Below are positions 54,374 through 64,000 of a stretch of 64,000 nt of DNA, piece after piece; the stretch's first letter is position 1; each line of letters begins with the position of its first letter. The DNA is taken from NCBI GenBank assembly GCA_942486035.1, contig CALNXK010000125.1:646001-710000 (forward strand), written 5' to 3'. The notes under the pieces were generated by a model. The model did not search any database, was not told where the DNA came from, and saw only the letters and a list, made by a program, of their open reading frames with translations. Source of the stretch: Porites lobata (Eukaryota > Cnidaria > Anthozoa > Scleractinia > Poritidae). The position numbers and the translations under genes are program-made.

Positions 54374-54763
54374 TGTTTAGTCCAAATTTTATTTTGATTT
54401 ATTTTTGCGTTCACTTCCCTTTTGGACACTACGTGACTACTTATATCATGTTAGTTTCGGATGGTCACATGACCACAGCAAAAACAGATCACCACGTGTT
54501 TTCAAGTGTAGTGTTATAGAGCAAATGTTTTGAATTTCTCATCGATTGCATCGCACAGAATGTAAGTAGTTTTCGCTCTTTAGTGTCGCTTTAGGTTTAT
54601 TTTGGTTTTCTTTAGGTTTATTTGTCATTTTTGCTTATTTTATGTTCAGTTTTCACCGTTCATGACCAGTGATCACCGATCGAACCAAGCACGAGAAACT
54701 TGGCGATTAAAGACAGATTAATAGTCCAATCAACGCGTCGAAATTTCTGTGTCGACCCCAACA
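54374..54763 (+). repeat. 3' LTR of the BEL element
   Basis: 390 bp; identical to the 5' LTR by reading; followed by the CAGGT duplication. Confidence 0.92.
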
Positions 54764-54768
54764 CAGGT

Positions 54769-55083
54769 GTGAAATTCCTTTTCAGTTCAATGTAATTATT
54801 AAGAATTTCTCTCTCGCCATACAAATCCTTGTTAGGGTCAGACATTTTTAAAGGTCATTAGGATCCGTAATGCGCATGCTTAGCGGCCATACTGTCCTCA
54901 ATTTCTACCCATGGTCCCTTCCAGAAAAGTGAATGTATTTTTTTTTGTTACAGTTCAAAAATAAAGAAATTGCGACTTGCATAAAAGTTGCCGAAGGCCG
55001 AATGGGCTATCGACTCAGAGCCCATTCGGGCTCGAGGAATAATTTGTAAATATTTGTTGGTTACAGTTCAAAGAAATTGCGAC
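54769..55083. other. Spacer with a short hairpin and direct repeat
   Basis: GTTACAGTTCAAA..AAGAAATTGCGACTT occurs twice (about 54949-54980 and 55060-55085) around a hairpin CCGAATGGGCTATCGACTCAGAGCCCATTCGG (about 54999-55030, described by its two 8-10-base arms). No gene. Confidence 0.5.
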
Positions 55084-56728
55084 TTATTGAGAGTCTTAAA
55101 AAGTTTAACTTTGGTCGAGATTTCCTTCAATGGGTGAAAACCTTTTATAACAGCATTCAAAGCTGTGTTATAAACAATGGCGTTAGTTCTAACTTTTTTA
55201 CTCTGGAACGCGGTGTTAGGCAGGGTGATCCACTCTCTCCTTACTTATTTATAATTGCTGTAGAAACTTTAGCAATTGCTATAAGGCAAAAAGAGTCAAT
55301 TAAAGGAATCACAATAGGAACTGAGGAAACTAAGCTTCTACAGTTTGCAGACGATACAACCTCTGTGTTAGCTGACACAAGCTCGGCCGCAAGATTATTT
55401 GAACTACTTAACAAATTCGAAATTCTCTCTGGACTCAAGATTAACTGTTCAAAAACTGAAGGTATGTGGATTGGATCTAAGAGACATTATAAAGAAAAAC
55501 CATTCGGTATTAAATGGCCGGACGAGCCAATAAAAGCTCTAGGTGTATATTTTACTTATGACCAAAAATTGCTTAAAGAAAAGAATTTTATAGAACGACT
55601 GGATTGAATTAAAAAACTTATTAATATATGGTCCGCTAGAGGCCTGTCGATATACGGTAAGGTGACAATAATCAAATCTTTTCTTATCCCTAGTACACAT
55701 TTACATTTGTTCGATCCTTCCAACTCCCAAGGAATTACTAAAAGAATTGAATAAAATACTGTTTAAATTTCTCTGGAAAGGTGTAGATAAGGTAACAAGA
55801 GCTTCAGTTATAAACGAATACGAAGAGGGAGGGCTAAGAATGGTTGATCTCGAGTGCATGGTTAAGTCATTGAGATTAGCTTGGTTAAAACGTATCTTCA
55901 GTGGGACTAATGGAACTTGGAAAAGCTACCTACAACACATACTGAGCTCCGTTGGGGGATTGTTCTTTTTTAACTGCAACTACAATATCTCGGATTACAC
56001 AATTCCTTCTCAATTTTATCAGGAACTTTTGTTATGGTGGTCGCAATTTCGTGAAACGTTTGCCACTGAAGAAGACTGGAAAACGATAATCTGGAATAAC
56101 AAAGAAATAAAAGTAGAAAACAAGCCGGTTTATTATAAACATTATGTTAATGCGAGTGTCATTTGCATTCAGGATCTTTTATTTAGTCTGAACAGTACTG
56201 ATTCTTATAATCAACTGTCTAAAAAAATATGCAAAACAAATATTTTAGAATGGGCTGGCTTACGCAGGTCCATTCCATTATCGTTAAGAAGTTATGACAG
56301 GTATCCTTCCATAAACTCACCAACATTTGTGGTGAGTGACAATAATTTTGATGTTACGAAAGGGAAATCAAAGGATTACTACAACCTACTCATCAGAGAA
56401 AAAGCTAAACCGCCCAATATTATTCAAAAATTACAGAGTAACTTTCATTTTAACAGCGACAATCTGAAGCAAATATTTAAGCTGCCACACTCTATCGTTG
56501 TCGAATCGTATGTTAAAGCCTTCCAGTACAAAGTAATTAACTCAATTCTTTACACAAATACAAAGTTGCATAAACTAGGTTATAGGACAAATGATTTATG
56601 TACTTTCTGTGACAATCAACCTGAATCATTAACGCATTTGTTCTATCACTGCTCACGCTCTAAACAGTTTTGGATTGAATTTGAACTATATTGGTGTCTT
56701 ATTTCGAATCAACGAATTCGTCTCTGCT
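55084..56728 (+). pseudogene. LINE ORF2 (older copy): RT palm to zinc-finger region
   Basis: RT motifs GVRQGDPLSPYLFIIAVE (55210-55265) and LLQFADDTTS, the FADD box (55337-55366), are followed by LSGLKINCSKTEGMWIG. After a TGA and an indel, the downstream frame 55747-56728 carries FLWKGVDKVTRASVINEYEE, ..GGLRMVDLE and a CCHC-like CTFCDNQPESLTHLFYHC (zf-RVT type, about 56599-56655). The native frame ends at the nested insertion; the few residues after it up to 56805 come from the younger element's 5' UTR. Endonuclease and RT N-terminus are missing through 5' truncation. Confidence 0.82.
56714..56728 (+). repeat. Left target-site duplication of the younger LINE
   Basis: GAATTCGTCTCTGCT; second copy at 62186-62200. 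Confidence 0.85.
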
Positions 56729-56833
56729 GGATGCTAATTAGGCGCTGTCAAAGATGGTCGTTTCTTTTATCGCTCCGTCGTTTTCGATGTAAACTCCGCT
56801 TATAATCATGGAGCGCACTTAATTTTTTACCGA

Positions 56834-57727
56834 ATGGCAGCCAAAACTGACTCGCTTGGGAAGAATGACGTTTCCTCTAGAAGAAGAGCAAAAAGAATAC
56901 GAGAAAAAGGTTCACAAACTGACGACGACCTCGAGGAGCTTCCCGACCACGAGGGTGACGCCACGCTGAAAGCCCTTGACGATATCAGGAATAAGTTAGA
57001 AAGCTTACTTCTTCTCAAACCAGCTGTTGATGACCTAAAATCAGTAATTGCTAAACTCACAGAGGAAAACAAGCAACTAATGGAAAGTTTGAATTCTGCA
57101 ACTAAGGAAATTCAAGAAATTAAAAATGCTGCCGCGGCGACTGAAAAGGCGACTGCTTCGCTTCGCAAAGAAAATGATCAGTTGAAGGCTGAAGTCGACA
57201 AATTAGTATGTCGCAACATACGTCTTGAAGCTCAGTCAAGAAGAAGCAACTTCAGAGTTTACGGTGTCAGAGATTCTCCACATGAAACTCCAGCAGAAAC
57301 CGAGCAAGTGTTGAGAAACGTCCTGTTACAACAGCTTCAAATACCTGAAGAAGACGTAAACAATATGAGCTTCGAAAGAGTTCATCGAATTTCTAACACC
57401 CGAGCTGTTAATCAAACCAACAAATCTAAGAGTCCGCGCCCAATAATCGCCAAAGCCAGCTTTTATCAAGACAAGGAGCAAATTTTTTCATACGCTAGAA
57501 GCTTACCAAAAGGCTCAAAGATCGGTGTTGCCAGTGACTTCCCAAAAGAAATTGCCGATATGCACAAGAAACTTTACCCAATCCTGAAAGCTGCTAAAGC
57601 CCAGAAGAAAAAAGCTTTCTTTAATGTCGACAAACTTATATTGATGGGCAAGTTTATCGTGGAAAAGAAACTAAAGATCTTCCTCTGTACGGTAAAGTTA
57701 TGGTACATGATTAGTCAGTTGTTGTAA
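56834..57727 (+). CDS. LINE ORF1 protein (297 aa), coiled coil plus RRM, C-terminus frameshifted
   Basis: ATG follows a 105-base 5' UTR. Residues about 55-130 are a heptad-rich coiled coil (..VIAKLTEENKQLMESLNSA..). Residues about 135-235 look like the L1 ORF1 RRM (RRSNFRVYGVRDSP, SFERVHRI, PRPIIAKASFYQDKEQIFSY), and a C-terminal domain follows (GSKIGVASDFPKEI). In L1 elements this protein trimerises, binds the element RNA and acts as a chaperone. Near 57640 a one-base indel puts the last 25 or so residues out of frame. The usual ending (..GKETKDLPLYGKVMVHD) is visible in another frame and stops at 57711-57713. Confidence 0.82.
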   Translation: MAAKTDSLGKNDVSSRRRAKRIREKGSQTDDDLEELPDHEGDATLKALDDIRNKLESLLLLKPAVDDLKSVIAKLTEENKQLMESLNSATKEIQEIKNAAAATEKATASLRKENDQLKAEVDKLVCRNIRLEAQSRRSNFRVYGVRDSPHETPAETEQVLRNVLLQQLQIPEEDVNNMSFERVHRISNTRAVNQTNKSKSPRPIIAKASFYQDKEQIFSYARSLPKGSKIGVASDFPKEIADMHKKLYPILKAAKAQKKKAFFNVDKLILMGKFIVEKKLKIFLCTVKLWYMISQLL

Positions 57728-58109
57728 ATAATTGATTACTTTCGCGCTCCCAAGAGTTGCTTCGCTCATAGCGCCTACTTATTTAGCATTAAACTGTTCA
57801 TAGGGAACCCGTTTAGGTGTAAGAAGAGGTTTCCCTACTTTGAGCAATTTGTGCTCTAGTAACTGTGCGTTTTGTGTCTTAGCGTTTCTGTATAGCCGTT
57901 TCTATTTACATGTTTGGAATCTATTTTGATATACTTAGATTTATCTCCCTGTAGCTTAGTCTTGTACTCCTTCAGCTTGCGTTAAGGCTGATTACTAATG
58001 TTTATGATTTAATTTACATTAAGTACACTTTCAATTCGAAATTGCTCTCATTCGAAAAGTTTTTCAATATCTTCCTCAACGAAACCGATAGAATATTCTA
58101 TGCTGCTAA
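57728..58109. other. Inter-ORF spacer of the younger LINE
   Basis: No coding sequence seen. An ATG at about 58100 opens only nine codons in another frame. The ORF2 frame is open from 58110, but no clear in-frame ATG precedes the endonuclease motif, so the ORF2 start is uncertain. Confidence 0.5.
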
Positions 58110-60974
58110 TTCACAGCTGCTCCGTTTAGACTCTCCTTTTGTTCTTTAAACGTAAGAGGTTTAAATCAAGCTAGAAAGAGACGGCAGGTGTTTAGATGGC
58201 TCCACAATCAAAAATTCGACGTTGTTTATTTACAAGAAACTTACTCTTCCAAAAGTGTAGAAGAAATATGGAAAGCAGAATGGGGAGGGAAAATTTATTA
58301 CAGTCATGGAACAACAATTTCAAAAGGTGTGATGATATTATTTAAACCGAGTCTGGATTTCGAAACAGAAAGCATCTTCGCTGATAAGAATGGACGATAC
58401 TTGCTATTAAAAGCCAACGTGCTAGAATCTTCCTTCTTGTTTAGCAACATTTACGCGCCAAATGACTCTACCGCCCAGATAGCTTTCTTTCGCAATCTTG
58501 ATAACATTCTCCTACCATTTGCAGATGCACAAATCATCTTGGGAGGTGACATGAATTGCCCATTAACACCTACAGATAAAATGGGTGGTGCTACTGTTCA
58601 GAAAAAACAAAAAGTCATTGACGAGATTGAAGGCTTAACCCAGCGTTTTAAACTTCATGACATTTGGAGAAATCAACATACCAACAAAACACAATTTACA
58701 TGGCGTAACAATTCCTTGAAAGTGCAATGCCGCTTAGATTATTGGCTTGTGTCGAAAGAATTGTTGATGTCTGTCATTGATACTAACATCACCAACCCCA
58801 CAATATCTGATCATAGCGCTATCACTTTCACTCTTCAATCGAAAGAATACGCTAAACGTGGACCTGGGTTTTGGAAAATTAATAACGCTTTGCTGAAAGA
58901 CGCAAATTTCATTGACGAGCTCGTAAGCAAAATACCCGAATACAAAAGCAAACACTGTTACCTTACTAATGAAGGCCTGTACTGGGACATGCTCAAGATG
59001 GAGATTAGAGGTTTCTGTGTACAATACTCAAAAAGGAAAAACAGAATAAAAAGAAATAAGGAACGAGACCTTCAGAAAGAAATTGATCACCTAATGGCCT
59101 TGCTGCAATCCAACAGATCGAAAGAAAATATCACTAAACTCTACCAATTAAGAGCTCAACTCAATCAGATTGCTGAATATAAAACCGAGGGTGCAATGAT
59201 TAGAAGTAGGATACGCTGGCACGAAAAAGGAGAAAAGAATACTAAATACTTCTTAAATCTTGAGAAAAGGAGGTTTGCAAAAACTCATATAACTAGGCTT
59301 AAAACAAGTACTGGCTCGGAAACTTCTTGCGAAAAAGAGATTTTGGAAATGCAGAGAGCATTTTATGAAAATTTATATACGAGCGCTCCCTGTGATATTA
59401 TTGCACGCGATGCTTTCCTGGGAGACCCTAACCTCGTCAAACTCGACGAAGACGAGCTAAATGAACTCGAAGAGCCTTTGTCGAAAACCGAGTGTTTCAC
59501 CGTTCTTAAACAGTGTGCTAAAAACAAATGTCCGGGCAGCGACGGTCTCTCAGTTGAGTTCTATTTGCACTTCTGGCATCTACTTGGTGATGAGATGGTC
59601 CAAAGCTTTAACTATGCTCATAAAGTAGAACAACTCAACATAACACAAAGACAAGGTATAATAAAGGTCATACCGAAAAAACGCAAGAACAGGTTGTATT
59701 TGGAACATTGGAGACCGCTAACGTTACTTAACGTCGACTATAAAATAGCAACCAAATCTATAGCCCATAGAATCGCTAAAGTCCTCCCCAAATTAATAAA
59801 CGACGACCAAACTGGCTATGTCAAGGGCCGCTATATAGGACAGAACATTGGACTCATTAACGATATCATGAAGATTACTGAGCTAGAAAACATTCCCGGC
59901 ATGGCGATTTTTGTGGACTTTAAAAAAGCTTTTGACACCGTCGACTGGAACTTTCTTTTTAAGACCTTGGAGGCATTAAATTTCGGCCCTCAGTTACTAC
60001 AGTGGATCCGAACCTTTTACACTGACTGTTCTAGCTGTGTAGTAAATAATGGTTACGCCTCTGTCTTCTTTAAACTACAAAGAGGTGTTCGCCAAGGGTG
60101 CCCTCTTTCCGGCTCCCTATTTGTGCTGTGCGCTGAAATTCTTGCTAATGCAATAAGGTCTAATGCAAATATTCAAGGAATCAACATATATGGAAAGGAA
60201 TTCAAAATTTCACAATACGCAGATGATACCACTGTTTTTGTCTCTGATATAACATCTGCCCAAAACCTCTTCCAACTGCTCCACGCTTTTCAAAAATGCT
60301 CTGGTCTTGAAGTAAACAGAAGCAAGACAGAGGGCTTGTGGCTAGGCGCGAACAAAAACAACCCGGAAGAACCTCTTGATATTGCATGGCCAAAAGATCC
60401 TGTTTTTGCACTTGGTATTCACTTCTCTTATGATGACGAAGCTGCTTTCAAAAGGAACTTTGAACAGAAACTGTCCTCGATGGCTTCCTTGCTAAACTTG
60501 TGGTACCCTAGGAACTTAACTTTACATGGTCGAATTGTCATTTTAAAAGCATTAGCCCTCTCCAAACTTATTTGTAACACTGCTGTCCTCACTGTCACCC
60601 CCACATTTATTCAAAAAGTTAATAAAGCTATTACTCAATTCGTCTGGCAAAAGAAAAAACCAAAAATAAAACAAACTACCCTGATTGGCCCTAAAGAAAA
60701 AGGTGGTCTCTCATTGCCTGATTTTGACATAATTAACAATGCTCTCAAAGCAACTTGGATCAGAAGACTTGACAGCTGTCATCCCACCGCGAGTTGGACT
60801 CACATTCCTGTTTCCCTGCTAGAGCGAGTTGGTGGTCTCTTTCTCCTTAAATGTAACTTTGAACTTAAACATCTTAACATCCACATTCCATTGATCTTTT
60901 ACGAGAAAGCCTTGTTGGCCTGGCAATCCATAAATTCGTTCACTCCCTCCTCAAAAGAAAGAAATACTGAATGA
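58110..60974 (+). CDS. LINE ORF2: AP endonuclease and reverse transcriptase, frameshifted at the 3' side
   Basis: The open frame begins before SLNVRGLNQARKRRQ, the first endonuclease motif. Further endonuclease motifs are VVYLQETYSS, NIYAPND, ILGGDMNCPL, CRLDYWLVS and ISDHSAITF, so all signature positions are present. RT follows: KCPGSDGLSVEFY, GIIKVIPKK, WRPLTLLNVDYKI, AIFVDFKKAFDTVDW, RGVRQGCPLSGSLFVLCAE and the YADD box (about 60217-60228), then a thumb region. This arrangement is L1/Tx1-like and performs target-primed reverse transcription. The frame ends at 60974 after ..SSKERNTE. The next residues (ILNEILWNN..) continue in another frame, so a one-base indel separates the rest. Confidence 0.88.
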   Translation, partial: FTAAPFRLSFCSLNVRGLNQARKRRQVFRWLHNQKFDVVYLQETYSSKSVEEIWKAEWGGKIYYSHGTTISKGVMILFKPSLDFETESIFADKNGRYLLLKANVLESSFLFSNIYAPNDSTAQIAFFRNLDNILLPFADAQIILGGDMNCPLTPTDKMGGATVQKKQKVIDEIEGLTQRFKLHDIWRNQHTNKTQFTWRNNSLKVQCRLDYWLVSKELLMSVIDTNITNPTISDHSAITFTLQSKEYAKRGPGFWKINNALLKDANFIDELVSKIPEYKSKHCYLTNEGLYWDMLKMEIRGFCVQYSKRKNRIKRNKERDLQKEIDHLMALLQSNRSKENITKLYQLRAQLNQIAEYKTEGAMIRSRIRWHEKGEKNTKYFLNLEKRRFAKTHITRLKTSTGSETSCEKEILEMQRAFYENLYTSAPCDIIARDAFLGDPNLVKLDEDELNELEEPLSKTECFTVLKQCAKNKCPGSDGLSVEFYLHFWHLLGDEMVQSFNYAHKVEQLNITQRQGIIKVIPKKRKNRLYLEHWRPLTLLNVDYKIATKSIAHRIAKVLPKLINDDQTGYVKGRYIGQNIGLINDIMKITELENIPGMAIFVDFKKAFDTVDWNFLFKTLEALNFGPQLLQWIRTFYTDCSSCVVNNGYASVFFKLQRGVRQGCPLSGSLFVLCAEILANAIRSNANIQGINIYGKEFKISQYADDTTVFVSDITSAQNLFQLLHAFQKCSGLEVNRSKTEGLWLGANKNNPEEPLDIAWPKDPVFALGIHFSYDDEAAFKRNFEQKLSSMASLLNLWYPRNLTLHGRIVILKALALSKLICNTAVLTVTPTFIQKVNKAITQFVWQKKKPKIKQTTLIGPKEKGGLSLPDFDIINNALKATWIRRLDSCHPTASWTHIPVSLLERVGGLFLLKCNFELKHLNIHIPLIFYEKALLAWQSINSFTPSSKERNTE

Positions 60975-61809
60975 AATCTTATGGAACAACCGCTTTATTA
61001 GGATCAACAATTATTCAGTATACTATAAAGCATGGCATGTAGCGGGTGTTGAAAAAATTGGAGATCTCTTCAACGGCAATACCTTTCTATCTCACCAAGA
61101 CTTCTGCTCTTATTTTGGTCTTAAAACTAATTTTCTTACCTACTACGGTTTATGCAAAGCAATTCCTCCTAACTGGATTAAAATAATGAAAGGTAAATTA
61201 CAACCGCCTTCGAATAAATCCATAAGTATGGATAGAATTCCCGTTGAGAAGCTTTCTTCTAAACTTGCTACCAACTTTTTTGTTGAAAGAAAATTTGTTC
61301 CTGCCACCGCCAAAAAAAGACTGAGAAAAGCTAGTTTAAACTAACAGCAAATTTCTCAAATTTACAAGATGCCTTTCAGTGCTACGAAAGACATACAACT
61401 CTCAATGTTTCAGTTCAAGATCTTACACCACATCTTACCCACCAACGCTACATTATATAAATTCGGAATTAAGGAACATGACCGCTGTCATTTATGCGCT
61501 GAAAAGCAAACAATCACACACCTATTTGTGACTTGCCCCAATGCTCAGCTGTTTTGGACTCATTTTTCAGTTTGGTGGCGCGAAAAAAACAACATTGAGA
61601 TCTCGCTTTCTGAAGCACAAACACTTTATGGCATTACAGACACCGTGCCTCAGTGTCTTCGTTTAAACCTCTGCTTGATAATTGCAAAATACTATATTTA
61701 CACCGCGTCTAAAAATGAGGAAGATTATTTTTTCGACGCTTTTTTGTCTATCCTTAAAAATAAAATACAAATTGAAACTAGCAAAGCAAAGGTGCAAGTC
61801 AAGCTGTAA
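60975..61809 (+). pseudogene. LINE ORF2 C-terminal region with zf-RVT, after frameshift and stop
   Basis: Continues ORF2 (..NEILWNNRFIRINNYSVYYK..) to an in-frame TAA at 61342-61344. It resumes in the same frame to 61809, including a CCHC finger (CHLCAEKQTITHLFVTC, about 61474-61525). With the upstream indel, this makes the copy unlikely to be active on its own. Confidence 0.75.
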
Positions 61810-61857
61810 AAATAATTTTCTTGATTCTGGCTAATTTCCCTTATTTTTTGGCTTTTT

Positions 61858-62185
61858 TTTGTTTTGTTTGTTTGTTTGTTTGTTATTTATTTATTTATTT
61901 ATCTATTTTTTGTCGTTTTTTACGTATTTACTCTTCGTTAATAGATAGTAAGTTAGTAATTAGTTGTATTAGAATTCTTTTTTCATTATTTTGTAACAGT
62001 CTCCAACTCATTGGCTCCTGTTTTGTAAGCATTATCTTGTAAGTTTATATTATGTAAGTATGTAGAATTTAACTTAGCAAGTTATATGTAAGTGGGTATT
62101 AAAGCTTTATGTAAGTAAGTAAGTACTATGTAACTAAGTCAGCATTATGTTTGTAAAAACAAAAAAAATTAAAAAAAAAAAAAAA
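61858..62185. repeat. Microsatellites and A-tail of the younger LINE
   Basis: TTTG and TTTA runs (61858-61905), irregular GTAAG repeats (62040-62140) and an A-rich tail to 62185. Confidence 0.7.
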
Positions 62186-62200
62186 GAATTCGTCTCTGCT
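62186..62200 (+). repeat. Right target-site duplication of the younger LINE
   Basis: Second copy of GAATTCGTCTCTGCT, directly after the A-tail. Confidence 0.85.
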
Positions 62201-62433
62201 TGGAAAATGTGCTCTTTGGAATTTTGACGGAAAATGCTTGCCCTTTACTTCAATTGCTGAACTATTTTATAATTATTGGAAAACTCTATTTGTGGGACTG
62301 CAGGAGCAAACAAATCCTTCCAAACATTTATGGATTTAGAGCCAAGATCATCGCTAAATATGAAACAGAAGAAAAAATCAGCAACAAAGAATTCTTTAAA
62401 AGAAAGTGGATACTGACGCCTTATTTAGGTTAA
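62201..62433 (+). pseudogene. LINE ORF2 (older copy): C-terminal end after the nested LINE
   Basis: Continues the 55747-56728 frame without shift: LENVLFGILTENACPLLQLL .. NKEFFKRKWILTPYLG, ending at a TAA or TAG-type stop about 62431. The 3' UTR and A-tail follow to 62643. Confidence 0.75.
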
Positions 62434-62643
62434 CTGTATTAACTCCGTATTATTTCATTGCCCTGTTGTACTTTTTTTACAATTTCTTTTAGCCCTGTAA
62501 CACCTCCTGTAATAATTTGACAATTTTTTTTTTTGCTTTACTCTGTTAATGTCTCTTGTTAAAGTTTTTTTTTGTGTGTGTGTGTTTTGTAAATGTAATT
62601 ATTTAATGTGATTATCAATAAACATATTTAAAAAAAAAAAAAA

Positions 62644-64000
62644 GTTTGCAAACACTTTTAGTAAAAACTGGGTTTATGAAAACGCATTAGATTTTCATTC
62701 TTGATTCGAAAATTACATGGGTGTTACAATTAAAAAACAAGAATCGCCGAAAGGCGATTTTTAACTGGGCTGCAAAGGGGCTATTTTTTCTGAGGGTAGG
62801 GGGCGGCTATACACACTCAGGCTACCATAAAACCTTGTCGGCAACCATTGCATGCAACAGAATCTCATGTGAGACTGAAACATAAACTCATCCAGAACAT
62901 TGTACCCTTTTGAAAGACTTTCGTAACCAAAAAAAAAGAGTACCATTTTTAGGTGGGGGCTGTATAATAACTTTTAAATTCCACCATTATGAATAAAAAT
63001 AAACACGTTAGCCATTAATTCTAAACAGGAAACAATTTGCATTATTTCCACGCAACCCTCCCCCAATCCCTCTGTGCCCCAAAATATAGCGTGACAGTAT
63101 AACGTGACTAATTTGACATAACCGGAAATTCCAAAAGTTGTTGTCCTTCTACAAGCATAAAATGCGACAGACTGAGCTGATTTACACTAGACAGAAATAT
63201 TGTATTGTATGAAAACCAGAAGTATACTAAAACAGACAGTTAACTGCCCATTGATCCCGCCTGATCCAGGGGCCTCACTGACTGCACGGAGACTTTACTG
63301 CGCTTTTCACAAACATGCGAACTCTAAAGTTCAAAAGCCACCTTCACAATTGTGTTTATCGCTGCCGTCAGTCATAATTACGATCACAAGCAACGAACCT
63401 TGAAACAGAGAAACACACAAAACGGATCGAAAGCCACAAATCACAAACCATGACCTTTTGAACCCGTGAAGTAAAGTTTTGTTTCCTAAGAGGTCCGTTA
63501 AGATGATTGACAGCAGCGAAAAACGCAATCGTCGGTTGGGTTCTGAACTCCAGAATTCGCATGTTTGTGAGAAGTGCGATCCTAATTTGCGGTCCACTGT
63601 CTACATGAAAACGCACTATTTTTTCCACAAGATGAAAAGTATTCAGTTTTAAGATTTTCCTCACGGTATTTTTCTCTAACTTAAAGAAATAAAATGCTTC
63701 GCATTTTGAGACCTAAAAAAGTTTAAAGATTTCTCGCTCGCATGTTGCGTTCACCAGCACGCACTTCAAACAATGTAAATAGATGAAACGATCGATAACA
63801 TATTTTTTACCTGATACCGATGTGAGTTAAAAATTCGCTCCAGTTCTGTTTGTCTCACCCAAGACTAACTTTTCTTCATGGAAACTATGCCGCTTTATAA
63901 CTCGTCCGAGGTTTTTGTGCCAGCTAAACAATATGGAAACACTATTCACAGTGACTCCTTGGATATTAAAAAGACTGAACGTGACGCACTATTATGCCTT
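62644..64000. other. Unassigned right edge of the window
   Basis: A small hairpin (AATCGCCGAAAGGCGATT, about 62742-62759) is the only clear structure. Two overlapping minus-strand open frames at 63331-63664 have no recognised domain and lie in different frames of the same stretch, so neither is supported. No complete gene seen. Confidence 0.4.

Larger units (their letters stand above)
47664..54763 (+). mobile_element. BEL/Pao LTR retrotransposon, 7.1 kb
   Basis: Two 390-bp LTRs (47664-48053 and 54374-54763), TGTTTAG...CCAACA, appear identical base for base. The 5-bp duplication CAGGT flanks the element (47659-47663 and 54764-54768). Polyprotein order is gag, zinc knuckles, protease, RT, RNase H, integrase, C-terminal domain, with BEL-type motifs. 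Identical LTRs mean a very recent insertion, yet the coding frame is broken in many places. Confidence 0.92.
56729..62185 (+). mobile_element. Nearly complete L1/Tx1-like LINE (5.46 kb)
   Basis: A short 5' UTR, ORF1 (56834-57727), an inter-ORF spacer, ORF2 (endonuclease, RT, zinc finger; to 61809), a 3' UTR with TTTG/TTTA and GTAAGTAA microsatellites, and an A-rich tail (62149-62185). A 15-bp target duplication flanks it. The few disabling changes are listed under its ORFs. Confidence 0.88.
55084..62643 (+). mobile_element. 5'-truncated L1/Tx1-like LINE, split by a younger LINE
   Basis: Segments 55084-56728 and 62201-62643 form one LINE 3' half: RT palm and thumb, C-terminal region, 3' UTR with AATAAA-like sequence and an A-tail (62629-62643). 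The coding frame crosses the younger insertion precisely: ..SNQRIRLC before it and LENVLFGILTE after it. The copy has its own in-frame TGA near 55606 and an indel near 55700. Confidence 0.82.

Noticed and set aside
62738..62764. Rho-independent-terminator-like hairpin followed by T residues
   Set aside because: The window is clearly eukaryotic; a GC hairpin with a T-run here has no gene upstream to terminate and is more likely part of a small repeat.
63331..63664. Two minus-strand frames of 88 and 98 codons
   Set aside because: They overlap in different frames, and neither has a recognisable motif.

Overview
This window is eukaryotic and almost entirely accessory DNA. It is AT-rich, has spliced genes with GT-AG introns, AATAAA signals and dense nested transposons, and no bacterial-type operons, rRNA or tRNA that I could see. 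The set of families (DIRS-like and CR1-like retrotransposon relics, Gypsy and BEL/Pao LTR elements, L1/Tx1-type LINEs, animal CACTA elements, a Polinton-like element and a vertnin/OTU-like gene) looks like a cnidarian, probably an anthozoan such as a stony coral. That taxonomic call is inference.

Layout. 0.9-4.8 kb: broken DIRS-type and CR1-type retrotransposon pieces. 4.88-6.70 kb: a foldback element with 0.83-kb arms, flanked by TTAA. 6.7-8.8 kb: short MITEs. 8,886-12,967: a compact 4.1-kb Polinton/adintovirus-like element with about 0.67-kb terminal inverted repeats, a 6-bp target duplication (AAAACT), a packaging-type ATPase gene, a small acidic-protein gene, a third small ORF and an 11-bp minisatellite; it has no polymerase, integrase or capsid gene. 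13.0-14.6 kb: Gypsy gag/protease and LINE fragments. 15,491-23,980: a Gypsy element with 160-bp LTRs and an ATAC target duplication. Its gag is missing, and the place is taken by a 5'-truncated CACTA transposon with an incomplete transposase. 24.2-26.95 kb: a vertnin/OTU-like host gene split by a second TTAA-flanked foldback (0.85-kb arms).

28,425-47,307 is an 18.9-kb CACTA (EnSpm) element with CACTG ends and a 3-bp CAA target duplication. Inside it sits a second, about 12-kb element (29,720-41,773) with CCCTTA ends, TA flanks and GTATAC subterminal repeats. This inner element carries two divergently transcribed multi-exon genes: a 975-residue TNP2-type transposase (minus strand) and a BEN-domain protein (plus strand). 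47,664-54,763 is a BEL/Pao retrotransposon with 390-bp LTRs that read as identical, yet its polyprotein is broken by many frameshifts. 55.08-62.64 kb is a 5'-truncated L1/Tx1-like LINE split by a nearly complete younger LINE (56,729-62,185; 15-bp target duplication). The last 1.3 kb has no recognisable gene.

The most unusual objects are the capsid- and polymerase-free Polinton-like element, the transposase plus BEN-protein CACTA relative nested in another CACTA, and the foldback that landed in a coding exon where clean removal would leave the reading frame open. Intron positions, frames and domain calls were worked out by eye; family names come from remembered motifs, not database searches.
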